From Bacteroidota bacterium (GTDB lineage: Bacteria; Bacteroidota; Ignavibacteria; UBA10030; UBA8401): DNA of 57,216 bases. The stretch lies in assembly GCA_030679145.1 (NCBI GenBank), contig JAUXTU010000030.1, forward strand, positions 1-57,216. Reading direction: 5' to 3'. Numbering within the stretch: position 1 is the stretch's first letter; the number at the start of each line of letters is the position of its first letter. The notes under the pieces were generated by a model. That model saw only the letters and a program-made list of their open reading frames with translations. It was not told where the DNA came from and made no database searches. The position numbers and the translations under genes are program-made. Below, piece after piece: positions 44,252-53,021 of the stretch.

Positions 44252-45861
44252 TAAAAATCCCCTTCGTATTCTATCTTATATCCTTTCAATGCATTCAGCA
44301 GTGAGGCGGCGATTTTTTTTTGTCCGGCAGGGCTTCGCAAGAAACGTTCATCCTTCACGTTGGAAAGATATCCTGATTCCACCAGAACGTTCGGCATGGA
44401 CGCACCGACCAACACATAGAATCCCGCTTGTTTTACAGGCTGCCGTTGCCCTTCCATCTGCGCACTCATTGTCTCTTCAAGCATTTCGGCAAACCGTTCG
44501 CTTTGTTTTACGTACGAGCTTTGCGCCATTGTAAGAATAATGAAATTCTCTTCAGTCAATTCCTGATAGCGGTCCTCATAATCTTTTTCCAGCTTTACCA
44601 CATCATTTTCTTTTTCAGCAATACGGATCGCATCTTCAGTTTTTCCCGGACGAAGCAGATATATCTCAAATCCGTTGGCAGACGATGGTTTTCGTTCCGT
44701 TGAATTGGCGTGGATGCTAATGAATAATTTTCCTTCATTCTCATTTGCAATCTGTCCGCGGCGGTACAGTTCAACAAACCGGTCGGTCTTCCGTGTATAT
44801 ACAACTTTCACATCCGGTAATTCTTTCTGGATCATTTCGCCGAGTTTCAGTGCGATACCAAGCGTTATATCTTTTTCGCGTGTTCCAATCAGTCCGATCG
44901 TTCCGGGGTCATGTCCGCCATGTCCGGCATCGATCACCACAACATCCAATTTCCATTTCTTTTTTTGCTTTTCAATGGAAACTTCGGTTGCTTTCCGTTT
45001 CGATTCTGCCTGCTGCTTGCGGATTGCTGCCGAATCGATCACCGGTAATTTTTCCTGTGGAACAACTTTCGGAATCAATGTGAGCAAAATATCATTGCTT
45101 GATTGATCCTGAACGATCTCGGATTGTTCTATGGTGTCACGGATCTGCAGTGAAAGCTGAAGCGATGTTTCCGATAGAACCGGTTTCACTCGTTGAACAA
45201 TGCCTGTAGCAAATGTTGTATCGACACTTAGTGTATCGCATTGTGTTCCCATTAGTGTTACATACAGCCATTCTCCATTTTGTTTCGAACCGCTGAAATC
45301 ACGCACTTTTTCCGTTAAATGGATCCGGAACAATGTTCCGTTCGTCTTTTCGTCAATGGTGAATCCCGTTACCATTGGAACTGCAGAAGATGTTGGAATG
45401 ATCGGTGTTACTAACGTTGTATCCTCTTCGATTGAGAGCAAAGGATCATCAAGCGTTTTGATCAGCTGAACGATTTCCTTTGCCGGCGCAAAATACATCC
45501 CTTGTTCAACAAGCACAGCATGCGACAGTTGAATCACTTTATTTTTATTTGTCACAGGATTTGTTTGGACAACAAAGGAATTCTCTGCCGAGAATTTAAG
45601 AACAGCCTTTTTAAATCTGAGCTCTGCTTTCTTTAATATCGTGTTCTCAAAATATTGCAGTTGGAGCAATTGCGCCAGATCGGTAACGGAGATATATTTA
45701 ATACTATCTTCCTGAAATGACCGCACACTCGCCGTTTGTTTGGACGATACAACACGAAGCGATGTCGATTGACGTTTCGCCTGCGCAAGTAATTCGGCAT
45801 TGAAGGAAACCCACGTCAACAGCACAATAAGGAGATATTTTAGATTCATAAGAGTTTTCAT
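44251..45861 (-). CDS. N-acetylmuramoyl-L-alanine amidase (Amidase_3) with AMIN-like N-terminal region
   Basis: 536 residues with a signal peptide (YLLIVLLTWVSFNAELLAQ). The N-terminal 250 residues contain two beta-rich segments of copper-amine-oxidase-N/AMIN type, including FTIDEKTNGTLFRIHLTEKV. The catalytic domain starts at VVVIDAGHGGHDPG, with zinc His in AGHGG, Glu in TREKDITL region, His in FISIHAN and a catalytic Glu in VLVESGYLSN. It cleaves the amide bond between muramic acid and stem peptide in peptidoglycan, for cell separation. Its start overlaps the yajQ stop (TGATG). Confidence 0.9.
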   Translation of the reverse strand: MKTLMNLKYLLIVLLTWVSFNAELLAQAKRQSTSLRVVSSKQTASVRSFQEDSIKYISVTDLAQLLQLQYFENTILKKAELRFKKAVLKFSAENSFVVQTNPVTNKNKVIQLSHAVLVEQGMYFAPAKEIVQLIKTLDDPLLSIEEDTTLVTPIIPTSSAVPMVTGFTIDEKTNGTLFRIHLTEKVRDFSGSKQNGEWLYVTLMGTQCDTLSVDTTFATGIVQRVKPVLSETSLQLSLQIRDTIEQSEIVQDQSSNDILLTLIPKVVPQEKLPVIDSAAIRKQQAESKRKATEVSIEKQKKKWKLDVVVIDAGHGGHDPGTIGLIGTREKDITLGIALKLGEMIQKELPDVKVVYTRKTDRFVELYRRGQIANENEGKLFISIHANSTERKPSSANGFEIYLLRPGKTEDAIRIAEKENDVVKLEKDYEDRYQELTEENFIILTMAQSSYVKQSERFAEMLEETMSAQMEGQRQPVKQAGFYVLVGASMPNVLVESGYLSNVKDERFLRSPAGQKKIAASLLNALKGYKIEYEGDF

Positions 45862-46358
45862 CAGCGATAATTATTGAATTGTAATGGAATAGGAAAATCA
45901 ACCGTTTTCAATTTTGCAATGACCGTCTGAAGATCATCCCTGTCTTTTCCTGTCACACGCACCTGATCTTCGTTGATCTGTGCCTGCACTTTTAATTTTG
46001 TGTCCTTGATGATCTGCACGAGTTTTTTTGCATTCTCCTTATCGATCCCAACGATCATCGTGATCTTCTGACGAACCGTTGAACCTGCAGCGGCTTCAAT
46101 GGCTCCATATTTCAATGTTTTGATCGCTATCCCCCGCTTGATGAATTTATTTTGAAGAATATCGACAACTGCTTTTAGTCGAAAGTCATTATCAGTTGAG
46201 ATCGTTATCTCTTTTTCCTTCTCCGCAAAATCCACTGTTGTTTTGGAATCTTTGAAATCGTACCGGGTGATGATCTCTTTCCGTGTCTGATTGAGCGCAT
46301 TGTCAACTTCCTGCATGTTCACTTCGGAGACAATATCGAATGAATTTTGTTGTGCCAT
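45861..46358 (-). CDS. yajQ: YajQ-family nucleotide-binding protein
   Basis: 165 residues from the ATG at 46358 ([13 protein letters not shown]), the normal start for this family. An in-frame upstream ATG at 46424 would add 22 non-conserved residues and overlap the glycosylase gene. Conserved stretches include [30 protein letters not shown] and [14 protein letters not shown]. Family members bind cyclic di-GMP or tRNA/GTP in other species and often act in regulation; the exact role is unknown here. It is internal to the six-gene operon. Confidence 0.92.
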   Translation of the reverse strand: MAQQNSFDIVSEVNMQEVDNALNQTRKEIITRYDFKDSKTTVDFAEKEKEITISTDNDFRLKAVVDILQNKFIKRGIAIKTLKYGAIEAAAGSTVRQKITMIVGIDKENAKKLVQIIKDTKLKVQAQINEDQVRVTGKDRDDLQTVIAKLKTVDFPIPLQFNNYR

Positions 46359-46390
46359 GGTTTTTCTCTTAATGTACGTTGATTTATGGT

Positions 46391-47023
46391 CTATTTCAAA
46401 ATTTCGCCCGCCTCGTTGCTCCAAAATAGTAGATCAAGTTCATCCACAGAGATTGTAACTTGTTCGGCAAATTGTTGAAATTTCTTTTCTATAATGAGAT
46501 AATTTTTTTTCGTCAGTGTTCTCGGAATTGAAGTGATCACTCTATAATAGAGAAGATTTTTAAGAATATGTCTGTCTAATATCGCTAATCCTTCGTTCTT
46601 TCCAATATTCCGTAGGAAATGCGTCGCCTCTTTATAGCTCAATCCCTTCACATTCTTTACAAACCATTCCCGTTTTTCCTTTGCAGAAAGAGAGCTGACT
46701 GTCGTTTCAAAAATTACAGCATAATTCAATTTCATTTCAGCTATCCATTTTGCTTTTGACCTGTGGAAACGAATATAATAATCTTTTTGATAGAGCAGCG
46801 GTTCAGGATCTATGGTTGTGAATTGAAAATTGTACATCTCAAAATTCTTTTGTGCTTTTGCCGCATTTATCGCGCTCGATTGAGGCGTCATTAAACAATA
46901 GAGTAATTCGTAAAAATATTGCTGCTCGGAAATCTTACGGTATTCCCGTAACCGTCGGCGGATTGCTTCCTGTTTTTTTTTGAACCCTGAATATAATTCT
47001 TCGAGATGCCTGTATTGTTTCAT
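46391..47023 (-). CDS. Ogg-type N-glycosylase/DNA lyase
   Basis: About 210 residues from the ATG at 47023; a longer start at 47062 would overlap the MutY-like gene. The helix-hairpin-helix region [16 protein letters not shown] followed by AILDRHIL carries the catalytic Lys (SYK, 144 in the longer form) and Asp163 (LDRH). This matches the Ogg2-type family best known from archaea and some bacteria, which removes 8-oxoguanine and nicks the strand. It follows the MutY-like gene by four bases, so the two are probably translated together. This gives a compact guanine-oxidation repair pair. Confidence 0.85.
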   Translation of the reverse strand: MKQYRHLEELYSGFKKKQEAIRRRLREYRKISEQQYFYELLYCLMTPQSSAINAAKAQKNFEMYNFQFTTIDPEPLLYQKDYYIRFHRSKAKWIAEMKLNYAVIFETTVSSLSAKEKREWFVKNVKGLSYKEATHFLRNIGKNEGLAILDRHILKNLLYYRVITSIPRTLTKKNYLIIEKKFQQFAEQVTISVDELDLLFWSNEAGEILK

Positions 47024-47027
47024 TGTT

Positions 47028-47921
47028 CTATTGAATAAGGGAATATTTTTTCTTTCCCGCAATCAACAATCCATTAATAACCATTGTATCCAATACACCA
47101 CTCAGCCAATGAATATCCTTTGAACTATAGTTTTTCCACAATACACCTGCAATTTCTTCAACAGGGAATGAATGAAAATGAAGCAGTTTCAAAATTTTTC
47201 CGCGATAAATTCTGCGCGGAATTCCTTTCCATGACGGCTCATTTTTCTTTTTGATAACTTGTCGTTGCAAGAATACTTTGTTGAATGCGGATTTGCAGGA
47301 TGAATTGATCGGACATTCAATACAATTTGGATTTCTTGCTGTGCAGATCATTCCGCCAAGATCCATCAATGCTTGATTCCAATCGTAGACATTTTTTTTT
47401 GGAAGAGCTCGTTCTGCAAATTTCCAGGCATCGTCATCGTTCATCATTTGTGACGCCATTAAAACTTTTGTTGAATACCTCGTCAATATCCGACGGATAT
47501 TCACATCAACAACAGGAACGTGTACGTTGAACGCAAAACATGCTACTGCGTGTGCTGTATATCGTCCGATTCCAGGAAGGTGCCGTAGTTCATCAGGGGA
47601 TTGCGGAAGACGAGAATGAAATTCCGAGAATACGTGTTTTGCTAATTGATGAAAACGAAGAGCGCGGCTGTTATATCCAAGTCCCGACCATTCACGCAGC
47701 ACATCAGCCGGTGAAGATTTTGCAAGGGTTGAAAACGTCGGAAATTTTTTGAGCCATCGGTGGTAATATTCAACAACTCTGCTCACCTGGGTTTGCTGAG
47801 CCATGATCTCCGAAAGAAGAATGCGGTACGGATTGCGTGTAGTTCTCCATGGAAAACTACGCTGATGTGATCGATACCAACGAAAGATTTTTTTTTGAAC
47901 GGCGGGAGTTATTGTCAGCAC
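47028..47921 (-). CDS. MutY-like adenine DNA glycosylase lacking the NUDIX-like C-terminal domain
   Basis: 297 residues. The catalytic Glu38 (SEIMAQQTQV), HhH motif LPGIGRYTA (115-123), Asp139 (VVDVNIRR) and a 4Fe-4S cluster Cys193-x6-Cys200-x2-Cys203-x5-Cys209 are intact. Classical MutY continues with a MutT-like domain of about 120 residues that recognises 8-oxoguanine; here only about 85 residues follow, containing a winged-helix-like segment (GKILKLLHFHSFPVEEIAGVL). The enzyme may remove A opposite 8-oxoG with altered specificity, or another mismatched base as in thymine glycosylase relatives. It starts 14 bases after the OmpR-type regulator gene. Confidence 0.88.
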   Translation of the reverse strand: MLTITPAVQKKIFRWYRSHQRSFPWRTTRNPYRILLSEIMAQQTQVSRVVEYYHRWLKKFPTFSTLAKSSPADVLREWSGLGYNSRALRFHQLAKHVFSEFHSRLPQSPDELRHLPGIGRYTAHAVACFAFNVHVPVVDVNIRRILTRYSTKVLMASQMMNDDDAWKFAERALPKKNVYDWNQALMDLGGMICTARNPNCIECPINSSCKSAFNKVFLQRQVIKKKNEPSWKGIPRRIYRGKILKLLHFHSFPVEEIAGVLWKNYSSKDIHWLSGVLDTMVINGLLIAGKKKYSLIQ

Positions 47922-47935
47922 ATTGTCAGCTATGA

Positions 47936-48637
47936 CTATTCATCTTTCAGCACAAAACCTTGTCCGTACACTGTCGTGATCAATTTTACTGGAAAATCTT
48001 TATCAACAGATTTTCGGAGATAATTGATATAGACGTCAACAAAATTTGTACCGGCATCAAACTTATGCCCCCATACTTCTTCAGCGATCTGTTTGCGGGT
48101 AACGATCTTATTCTTATTGCGGATCAAATATTCCAACAGTGAAAATTCGCGCGGGCTCAGAATGATATCACTTCCGGCGCGGGTCACTTTCCGTGCAACA
48201 AGATCCATTTCAAGATCTGCTGCGCCAAGTTTTACAATTTCCTGCGCTGAAGGAACCCTGCGCAACAATGCATCAATGCGTGCAACAAGTTCTTTTACAT
48301 CGAATGGTTTTGCCAGATAATCATCTGCTCCAAGTTTCAACCCTTTAACTTTATCTTCTACGGCATTCATTCCTGAAAGGATCAGCACCGGAGGGTAAGC
48401 AGATTTCTTACGCAAATCTTTCAACACTTCAAAACCGGATTTTTTCGGAAGAGAAAGATCCAGAACGATCAGATCGTACGGATTTGTGTTGATCATGTCG
48501 GTGGCTATTTCTCCATTCACTGCAATATCAACCTTGAATTGTTTTGAAAGACGTTTTTCCACCACCCATGCGATATCCTTGGTGTCTTCAACAACAAGAA
48601 CTCGTTTCATTTCGTTGTCATCTTTTTTGGTTGTCAT
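47936..48637 (-). CDS. OmpR/PhoB-family response regulator
   Basis: 233 residues. The receiver has acidic residues in VVEDTKD, phospho-acceptor Asp60 (IVLDLSLP) and Lys in LAKPFDV. A winged helix follows (LSPREFSLLEYLIRNKNKIVTRKQIAEEVWG ... FVDVYINYLRKSVD). No kinase gene lies next to it, so it is an orphan in this window. It is the first gene of a six-gene operon of repair and envelope functions. An internal ATG at 48610 is an alternative start, because residues 1-9 are poorly conserved in type. Confidence 0.9.
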   Translation of the reverse strand: MTTKKDDNEMKRVLVVEDTKDIAWVVEKRLSKQFKVDIAVNGEIATDMINTNPYDLIVLDLSLPKKSGFEVLKDLRKKSAYPPVLILSGMNAVEDKVKGLKLGADDYLAKPFDVKELVARIDALLRRVPSAQEIVKLGAADLEMDLVARKVTRAGSDIILSPREFSLLEYLIRNKNKIVTRKQIAEEVWGHKFDAGTNFVDVYINYLRKSVDKDFPVKLITTVYGQGFVLKDE

Positions 48638-48955
48638 CTTTGAAAGAGTTTAGTGATAAAATGAAGTTGAACCTTCTTCCGGTTTTCACCAAGAAGCAGT
48701 AAGATTTAGACGATATTCCGGATTTTCCCAATGTTCTGTATTTAGGGATAATTATTGCATTAAAGTAAAGTAATTTATGAACGAATGCAACTTTGATATT
48801 AATCTTTTATTAATCATTTTTTTAGAAGTTAGGTATATGTCACCCCGTAAGAGGTATAAGAAGGGATAAACCACGCTGCCGAGTGCGCGCTCGAAAAAAT
48901 CTTATGCAGTTAGTTCATTAAAGAATATTATTCCACTCTTTTTAGCGCACTTTCA
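48638..48955. other. Intergenic region before tRNA-Arg
   Basis: AT-rich sequence without a coding frame I would defend. A small hairpin CGAG-TGCGCG-CTCG at 48880-48893 is followed by AAAAAA, so on the minus strand it has no T-tail after the stem but a T-run before it. The leader of the OmpR-type regulator lies in the left part. Confidence 0.4.
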
Positions 48956-48986
48956 TTGGAAAGATTATCAACTTTTTTTATATTTA
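48956..48986 (+). promoter_or_regulatory. Promoter of tRNA-Arg (TTG-N20-TATATTTA)
   Basis: TTG at 48956-48958 and TATATTTA at 48979-48986 match the Bacteroidota -33/-7 pattern except for the last base. The 20-bp spacing equals that at 5188-5218, and the element ends 13 bases before the tRNA. Confidence 0.5.
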
Positions 48987-48999
48987 AAGAGAAATCAAT

Positions 49000-49073
49000 G
49001 ATCCCGTAGCTCAATTGGATAGAGCAACAGCCTTCTAAGCTGTAGGTTCCGCGTTCGATTCGCGGCGGGATCA
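49000..49073 (+). tRNA. tRNA-Arg (anticodon TCT)
   Basis: A full cloverleaf is visible: acceptor GATCCCG pairs with CGGGATC, the D arm is GCTC...GAGC, and the anticodon stem ACAGC/GCTGT encloses loop CTTCTAA with anticodon TCT at 49034-49036. The T arm carries GTTCGATTC. The discriminator base is A and no CCA is encoded. It reads AGA codons. Confidence 0.96.
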
Positions 49074-49130
49074 CAAACAAAATATCCATTTAACTGCAGT
49101 TTTTTTTTGCTCTCTAAAAATTGAACCGAT

Positions 49131-49529
49131 CTACTTTTTTTCTTCCGCAAATACCAACGATTCAGAATTCAAACAGTATCGTAATCCAGTCGGACGTGGT
49201 CCATCATCAAACACGTGACCAAGATGTGCGTCGCACCGTCCGCATAAAATTTCAACGCGTTTCATTCCATAACTGAGATCGGTTTTTTCAATAACATGTT
49301 CTGCATTTACCGGTCGAAAAAAACTAGGCCAGCCGGTTCCACTGTCGAACTTTGCATCGGCTGAAAACAATTCCAATCCGCAGCAGACGCAGGAATATGT
49401 TCCAGGTTTTTTATGATCGTAAAACAGCTCGCAAAATGCCGACTCCGTTCCATGGTCGCGCGTAATGCGGTATTGTTCAGGCGTTAATAATTTCCTCCAC
49501 TCTGCTTCCGTTTTGATTATTTTTTCCAT
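49131..49529 (-). CDS. msrB: Peptide-methionine (R)-S-oxide reductase
   Basis: 132 residues, normal length. Zinc cysteines lie in Cys47-x2-Cys50 and Cys96-x2-Cys99, catalytic Cys119 in RYCLNS, and substrate-binding Trp67 and His105 in GWPSF and GHVF. The resolving-cysteine position ([10 protein letters not shown]) is Thr, so the enzyme is of the type regenerated by another thiol. It repairs methionine-R-sulfoxide in proteins. A Shine-Dalgarno AAGGAG lies about 12 bases upstream. It is a single gene in opposite orientation to the tRNA. Confidence 0.95.
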   Translation of the reverse strand: MEKIIKTEAEWRKLLTPEQYRITRDHGTESAFCELFYDHKKPGTYSCVCCGLELFSADAKFDSGTGWPSFFRPVNAEHVIEKTDLSYGMKRVEILCGRCDAHLGHVFDDGPRPTGLRYCLNSESLVFAEEKK

Positions 49530-49556
49530 GATAAGCTATCTCCTTGTTCTTTGTAA

Positions 49557-49564
49557 CAAATGTA
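49557..49564 (-). promoter_or_regulatory. Possible -7 element (TACATTTG) of msrB
   Basis: On the minus strand TACATTTG matches TAnnTTTG, 28 bases before the msrB start. No TTG is found at the expected distance, so the call is weak. Confidence 0.35.
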
Positions 49565-49600
49565 ACGAAAGAACATCACTATTAGTTCTCACACAATAAT

Positions 49601-49633
49601 AAAAAAAGTCTCACAAACTTGTGAGACTTTTTT
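49601..49633. terminator. Bidirectional terminator
   Basis: A-run plus GTCTCACAA, loop AC, TTGTGAGAC plus T-run. This near-perfect stem lies 30 bases after the stop of the gene ending at 49663 and ends the oxidoreductase operon; on the other strand it could shield msrB. Confidence 0.85.
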
Positions 49634-49662
49634 ATAGAAACTACAGGAGTGCGATACTTCAA

Positions 49663-49920
49663 TCAACTGAACATATCGTTCATTTCGTTATTGATCTGCA
49701 TACGGGCGCGGATTTCATTCAATTTTTTCATAATACTCACCACTTGCACGCTGCTGTTTTCCGCAAGATTGGCAAGGAACGATTTGATGTTCTCATCTTC
49801 ACATTCCGTCAGGATCTCTTCCGAAAGACGGACGATCGATGATTCCAATTGAAGTGCCCGTGTTAAAGCGGCGCACGTATTTCTGCATTCATGCTCACAT
49901 CGAAAATTATAGCTATTCAT
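49663..49920 (-). CDS. Small Cys-rich helical protein at the end of the oxidoreductase operon
   Basis: 85 residues, no family recognised. The N-terminus has regularly spaced cysteines: Cys8-x3-Cys12-x3-Cys16 within CEHECRNTC. The remainder is predicted helical with heptad-like hydrophobics (LESSIVRLSEEILTE, VSIMKKLNEIRARM) and another Cys near residue 40. It starts 29 bases after the gamma-subunit gene without a terminator between, and ends just before the shared terminator. A metal, cluster or redox role linked to the oxidoreductase is possible but unproven. Confidence 0.7.
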   Translation of the reverse strand: MNSYNFRCEHECRNTCAALTRALQLESSIVRLSEEILTECEDENIKSFLANLAENSSVQVVSIMKKLNEIRARMQINNEMNDMFS

Positions 49921-49949
49921 AATTATATTCTCCTATCGTACGCCATACC

Positions 49950-50510
49950 TTATACAGTCTGTAAATGTTCCGCAGCAAAATGTTGACCTATTTGTAACGC
50001 TTCCTCATTCAACGGAATAAGGTGATGATGACGTTCAGGAAGCACTTCCTTTAAAGCAAGCAGTACATTCGAAATACTAACCACCGGTCTCCGTTCCAAG
50101 AATGCACCAAGAATGATCATATTTGCGATCTGACGTTTCCCCATTTTCACTGCTTGTTCAACCGCGGGTATCGTTAAAATTTCAATATCGGTTCTTGTAC
50201 TTGGCGTAATGATTGTTGATTGTTCACATACCAACAATCCGCCTGGTTTCACTTTTGAATCAAACTTATCAAGCGACGGTTGATTGAGAATGATCGCTGA
50301 ATCGAATGTTGTCACCATTGGTGAGCTGATTTTTTTTGACGAAACGATCACGATACAATTCGCAGTTCCGCCTCGCATCTCCGGACCGTACGCAGGCATC
50401 CAGCTCACTTCTTTTCCTTCTTTCATTGCAGAATAGGAGATGATCTGCCCCATGGAGAGAACACCTTGTCCGCCAAATCCCGCAATGATAATTTCTTGTG
50501 TTTGTACCAT
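49950..50510 (-). CDS. 2-oxoacid:ferredoxin oxidoreductase, gamma subunit
   Basis: 186 residues from the ATG at 50510, which has AAGGAG six bases upstream; that Shine-Dalgarno lies within the longer frame beginning at 50528, so the shorter start is preferred. IIIAGFGGQGVLSMGQ and PAYGPEMRGGTANC are signatures of the gamma (VorC/KorC-type) subunit, which helps form the CoA/substrate site. It follows the beta subunit by 14 bases. Confidence 0.92.
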   Translation of the reverse strand: MVQTQEIIIAGFGGQGVLSMGQIISYSAMKEGKEVSWMPAYGPEMRGGTANCIVIVSSKKISSPMVTTFDSAIILNQPSLDKFDSKVKPGGLLVCEQSTIITPSTRTDIEILTIPAVEQAVKMGKRQIANMIILGAFLERRPVVSISNVLLALKEVLPERHHHLIPLNEEALQIGQHFAAEHLQTV

Positions 50511-50524
50511 ACTATTCTCCTTCG

Positions 50525-51295
50525 TCATTTCATTGTTGCGGGAAGTTTAATATCTCCCGGCGGGAAATATGGGAACATATTCTTTTCCATCCACTCATTT
50601 GCTTCCAACGGATTCATCTTCCATCCAGACGGACAATTTGAAACGACTTCAATGAAGCATGTCCCTTTTTTTTCTTTTTGAGATTCGAATGAAGCTTTGA
50701 ATGCTTTTTTCAATTTGCGAACTGCTGCCGGTGTATGAACAGAATGTCGTGCTACATAATATGCGCCGGGTAATTGCGCGATCATCTCAGTGATCTTCAA
50801 TGGATGACCGATGAAATGTTCATCTCTTCCGTATGGTGTTGTCGACGTGATCATTCCACACAGCGAAGTCGGTGCCATTTGTCCGCCGGTCATTCCGTAA
50901 ATTCCATTGTTCACAAACACCATCAAAATATTCTCGCCGCGATTGATCGTGTGAATTGTTTCCCCAGTCCCAATCGCTGCAAGATCACCGTCTCCCTGAT
51001 ATGAAAAAACAAATTTATCAGGAAGAACACGTCGCACGCCTGTAGCAACTGCACTTGCTCTTCCGTGCGCTGCTTCCTGCATATCAATATTCATGTAATT
51101 GTAAGCAAAAACGGAACAGCCGACCGGAGCAACTCCGACAGTTTGCTCGGCAATTCCCATCTCATTGATCACTTCCATCAAGACGCGATGTATTACACCA
51201 TGGCCGCAGCCGGGACAATAGTGTGTTGGATTGTCCGTCAATGTTTTCGGTTTTTCGTAAACAATTTCCATTGTTCCATTCATTGTCGTGCTCAT
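50525..51295 (-). CDS. 2-oxoacid:ferredoxin oxidoreductase, beta (TPP-binding) subunit
   Basis: 256 residues. CPGCGHG near residue 27 and the thiamine-diphosphate motif GDGDLAAIG ... VNNGIYGMTGGQ are clear. It decarboxylates a 2-oxoacid with the alpha subunit and passes electrons to ferredoxin. The ATG overlaps the alpha-subunit stop by four bases, indicating coupling. Confidence 0.94.
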   Translation of the reverse strand: MSTTMNGTMEIVYEKPKTLTDNPTHYCPGCGHGVIHRVLMEVINEMGIAEQTVGVAPVGCSVFAYNYMNIDMQEAAHGRASAVATGVRRVLPDKFVFSYQGDGDLAAIGTGETIHTINRGENILMVFVNNGIYGMTGGQMAPTSLCGMITSTTPYGRDEHFIGHPLKITEMIAQLPGAYYVARHSVHTPAAVRKLKKAFKASFESQKEKKGTCFIEVVSNCPSGWKMNPLEANEWMEKNMFPYFPPGDIKLPATMK

Positions 51296-52404
51296 AAATA
51301 CCCCGCTGACTGGCTCATTGTTCGTTGTTTTTCAGTCAATGCTTCAATCTCTAACAAAATTTCTTCGGGTGTCGGAATCATTCCACCCATTCTTCCTTTG
51401 AAGTAAACCGATGATTTTCCATTCACCGCCAAACGAACATCTTCCACCATTTGTCCTGCGTTCATTTCAACTGTCAGAAACATTCTCATCGGATCAGCAA
51501 ACGATGCAATGATCTCATACGGAAAAGGATACAATGTGATCGGACGAATGACGCCGACATTGATTCCTTTTGCACGCGCAGCCTCCATTGCCTTATTACA
51601 AATTCTTGCCGTAAGACCGAATGCAACTAAAATAATATCCGCATCATTTGTATTGATCAATTCGCATCGCACTTCTTGTTTTAATTTCCGATACTTATCC
51701 TGAAGATGAAGATTAACCAATTCCATCTTCTCCGGATCCATATGAAGCGACGTTATATAATTTCGTTCACGCGAAGCAGGTTTACCGGTTGTTGCCCATT
51801 CAACCTCTTGTTTGGGAAGTGAACCGCTCTTAGGCAAATATACTTTTTCCATCATTTGTCCGAGTGCGCCGTCGGATAAGATCATTGCCGGCATTCGGTA
51901 CTCTTCCGCAAGTCGAAATCCGTCAAACACAAAATCTGCCATTTCTTGCACGGATGAAGGCGCGAGAACAATTAAATGATAATCACCGTGACCTCCCCCC
52001 TTGGTCGCTTGAAAATAATCTCCTTGCGAGGGTTGTATCGTACCCAAGCCAGGACCGCCGCGCTGCACATTCACAATCAAACATGGAAGTTCTGCTGCTG
52101 CGATGTACGAAATTCCTTCCTGCATTAAACTAATTCCGGGACTTGAAGATGTTGTCATTGTTCGAACACCCGCTCCCGCCGCACCGTATACCATATTAAT
52201 TGATGCAACCTCGCTTTCGGCTTGCAGAACAATAACGTCTTTATGATTTGGAGCTTGTTCGGTTAGATACTCTAAAATTTCTGATTGTGGTGTTATCGGA
52301 TATCCAAAGTACGCTTTCAGTCCGGCACGAAACGATGCTTCTGCAAGCGCTTCGTTTCCTTTCATCAGCTTTGGATTCTCGTCGTGCTGAATTATTGTTG
52401 ACAT
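51292..52404 (-). CDS. 2-oxoacid:ferredoxin oxidoreductase, alpha subunit
   Basis: 370 residues. LMKGNEALAEASFRAGLKAYFGYPITPQSEILEYL and the TSSSPGISLMQEGI region are typical of VorB/KorA alpha subunits. Size and separate gamma subunit exclude the fused KorA type. The best match by pattern is the branched-chain 2-oxoacid (VOR) or 2-oxoglutarate (KOR) enzyme; sequence alone does not decide between them. A GGGAG Shine-Dalgarno precedes the start. It forms succinyl- or acyl-CoA with reduced ferredoxin in anaerobic metabolism. Confidence 0.93.
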   Translation of the reverse strand: MSTIIQHDENPKLMKGNEALAEASFRAGLKAYFGYPITPQSEILEYLTEQAPNHKDVIVLQAESEVASINMVYGAAGAGVRTMTTSSSPGISLMQEGISYIAAAELPCLIVNVQRGGPGLGTIQPSQGDYFQATKGGGHGDYHLIVLAPSSVQEMADFVFDGFRLAEEYRMPAMILSDGALGQMMEKVYLPKSGSLPKQEVEWATTGKPASRERNYITSLHMDPEKMELVNLHLQDKYRKLKQEVRCELINTNDADIILVAFGLTARICNKAMEAARAKGINVGVIRPITLYPFPYEIIASFADPMRMFLTVEMNAGQMVEDVRLAVNGKSSVYFKGRMGGMIPTPEEILLEIEALTEKQRTMSQSAGYL

Positions 52405-52421
52405 GATTTCTCCCTAATTTT

Positions 52422-52691
52422 TTACGCTGTCTGCGTTGCCACTGTTGGCTGTGCAGATTGTGACTGTCGCTTTGTGGATTTTATTTCACGATAGACCGTG
52501 ATTGCGGAATCCGGACACACAAGAGCACAGTTAACACACCCTGTGCAATTATTGCGAAGCAGCGTTGCATACCGATAACCTTTGCGGTTAATCGAAGTAG
52601 AGAGACCTAAACTTTCTTGTGGGCAGGATGCGATACAAAGTTCGCATCCTTTACAAATTTCTGTGGCAATGATAACCGTTCCGGAGATCAT
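52422..52691 (-). CDS. 2x4Fe-4S ferredoxin-type delta subunit
   Basis: 89 residues from the ATG at 52691. An earlier in-frame ATG at 52703 lies inside the Shine-Dalgarno sequence (GGAGG then AATGC before the ATG), so the later one is used. Two cluster motifs CKGCELCIASCP and CTGCVNCALVCP coordinate two 4Fe-4S centres that carry electrons from the TPP site to ferredoxin. It is first in the delta-alpha-beta-gamma operon. Confidence 0.93.
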   Translation of the reverse strand: MISGTVIIATEICKGCELCIASCPQESLGLSTSINRKGYRYATLLRNNCTGCVNCALVCPDSAITVYREIKSTKRQSQSAQPTVATQTA

Positions 52692-52985
52692 GCATTCCTC
52701 CATAAATTAGAATATTATTGAGTATCTATCCTTCAACAATGGTGCCACAGAGAATTTTAGGTGTTTACAGAGGAAAAGAAGGACTTTGCAATTTCGAGTT
52801 TTGCAAAATCAAGAAGTAAGTAATCGGATTCTTAATTAAATGAAAAACGAAAGATTTGAAGGAAAAAGGAATGGTAAATCTGTTTATACGACGATGAAAA
52901 AATGAACACTAACAGCGATTAATGAACCATTTTTGCAAATTCAAAAAGACCAAAAAAGTCTTGTTTAGAGGGGTTGACCATAATT
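52692..52985. other. Intergenic region upstream of the oxidoreductase operon
   Basis: About 300 AT-rich bases without a credible gene. It should hold the operon promoter, but no clear TTG/TAnnTTTG pair was found on the minus strand. Confidence 0.4.
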
Positions 52986-53012
52986 GAACCGTTCGTTCTA
53001 AACGAACGGTTC
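52986..53012 (-). terminator. Hairpin terminator of the LVIVD propeller gene
   Basis: Perfect 12-bp arms GAACCGTTCGTT and AACGAACGGTTC with loop CTA, ten bases after the stop codon at 53022. The T-run is poor on the minus strand. Confidence 0.6.
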
Positions 53013-53021
53013 AAATCTTAA

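Noticed and set aside
44675..45106. 143-residue plus-strand frame
   Set aside because: Antisense to the amidase gene, whose catalytic motifs are intact.
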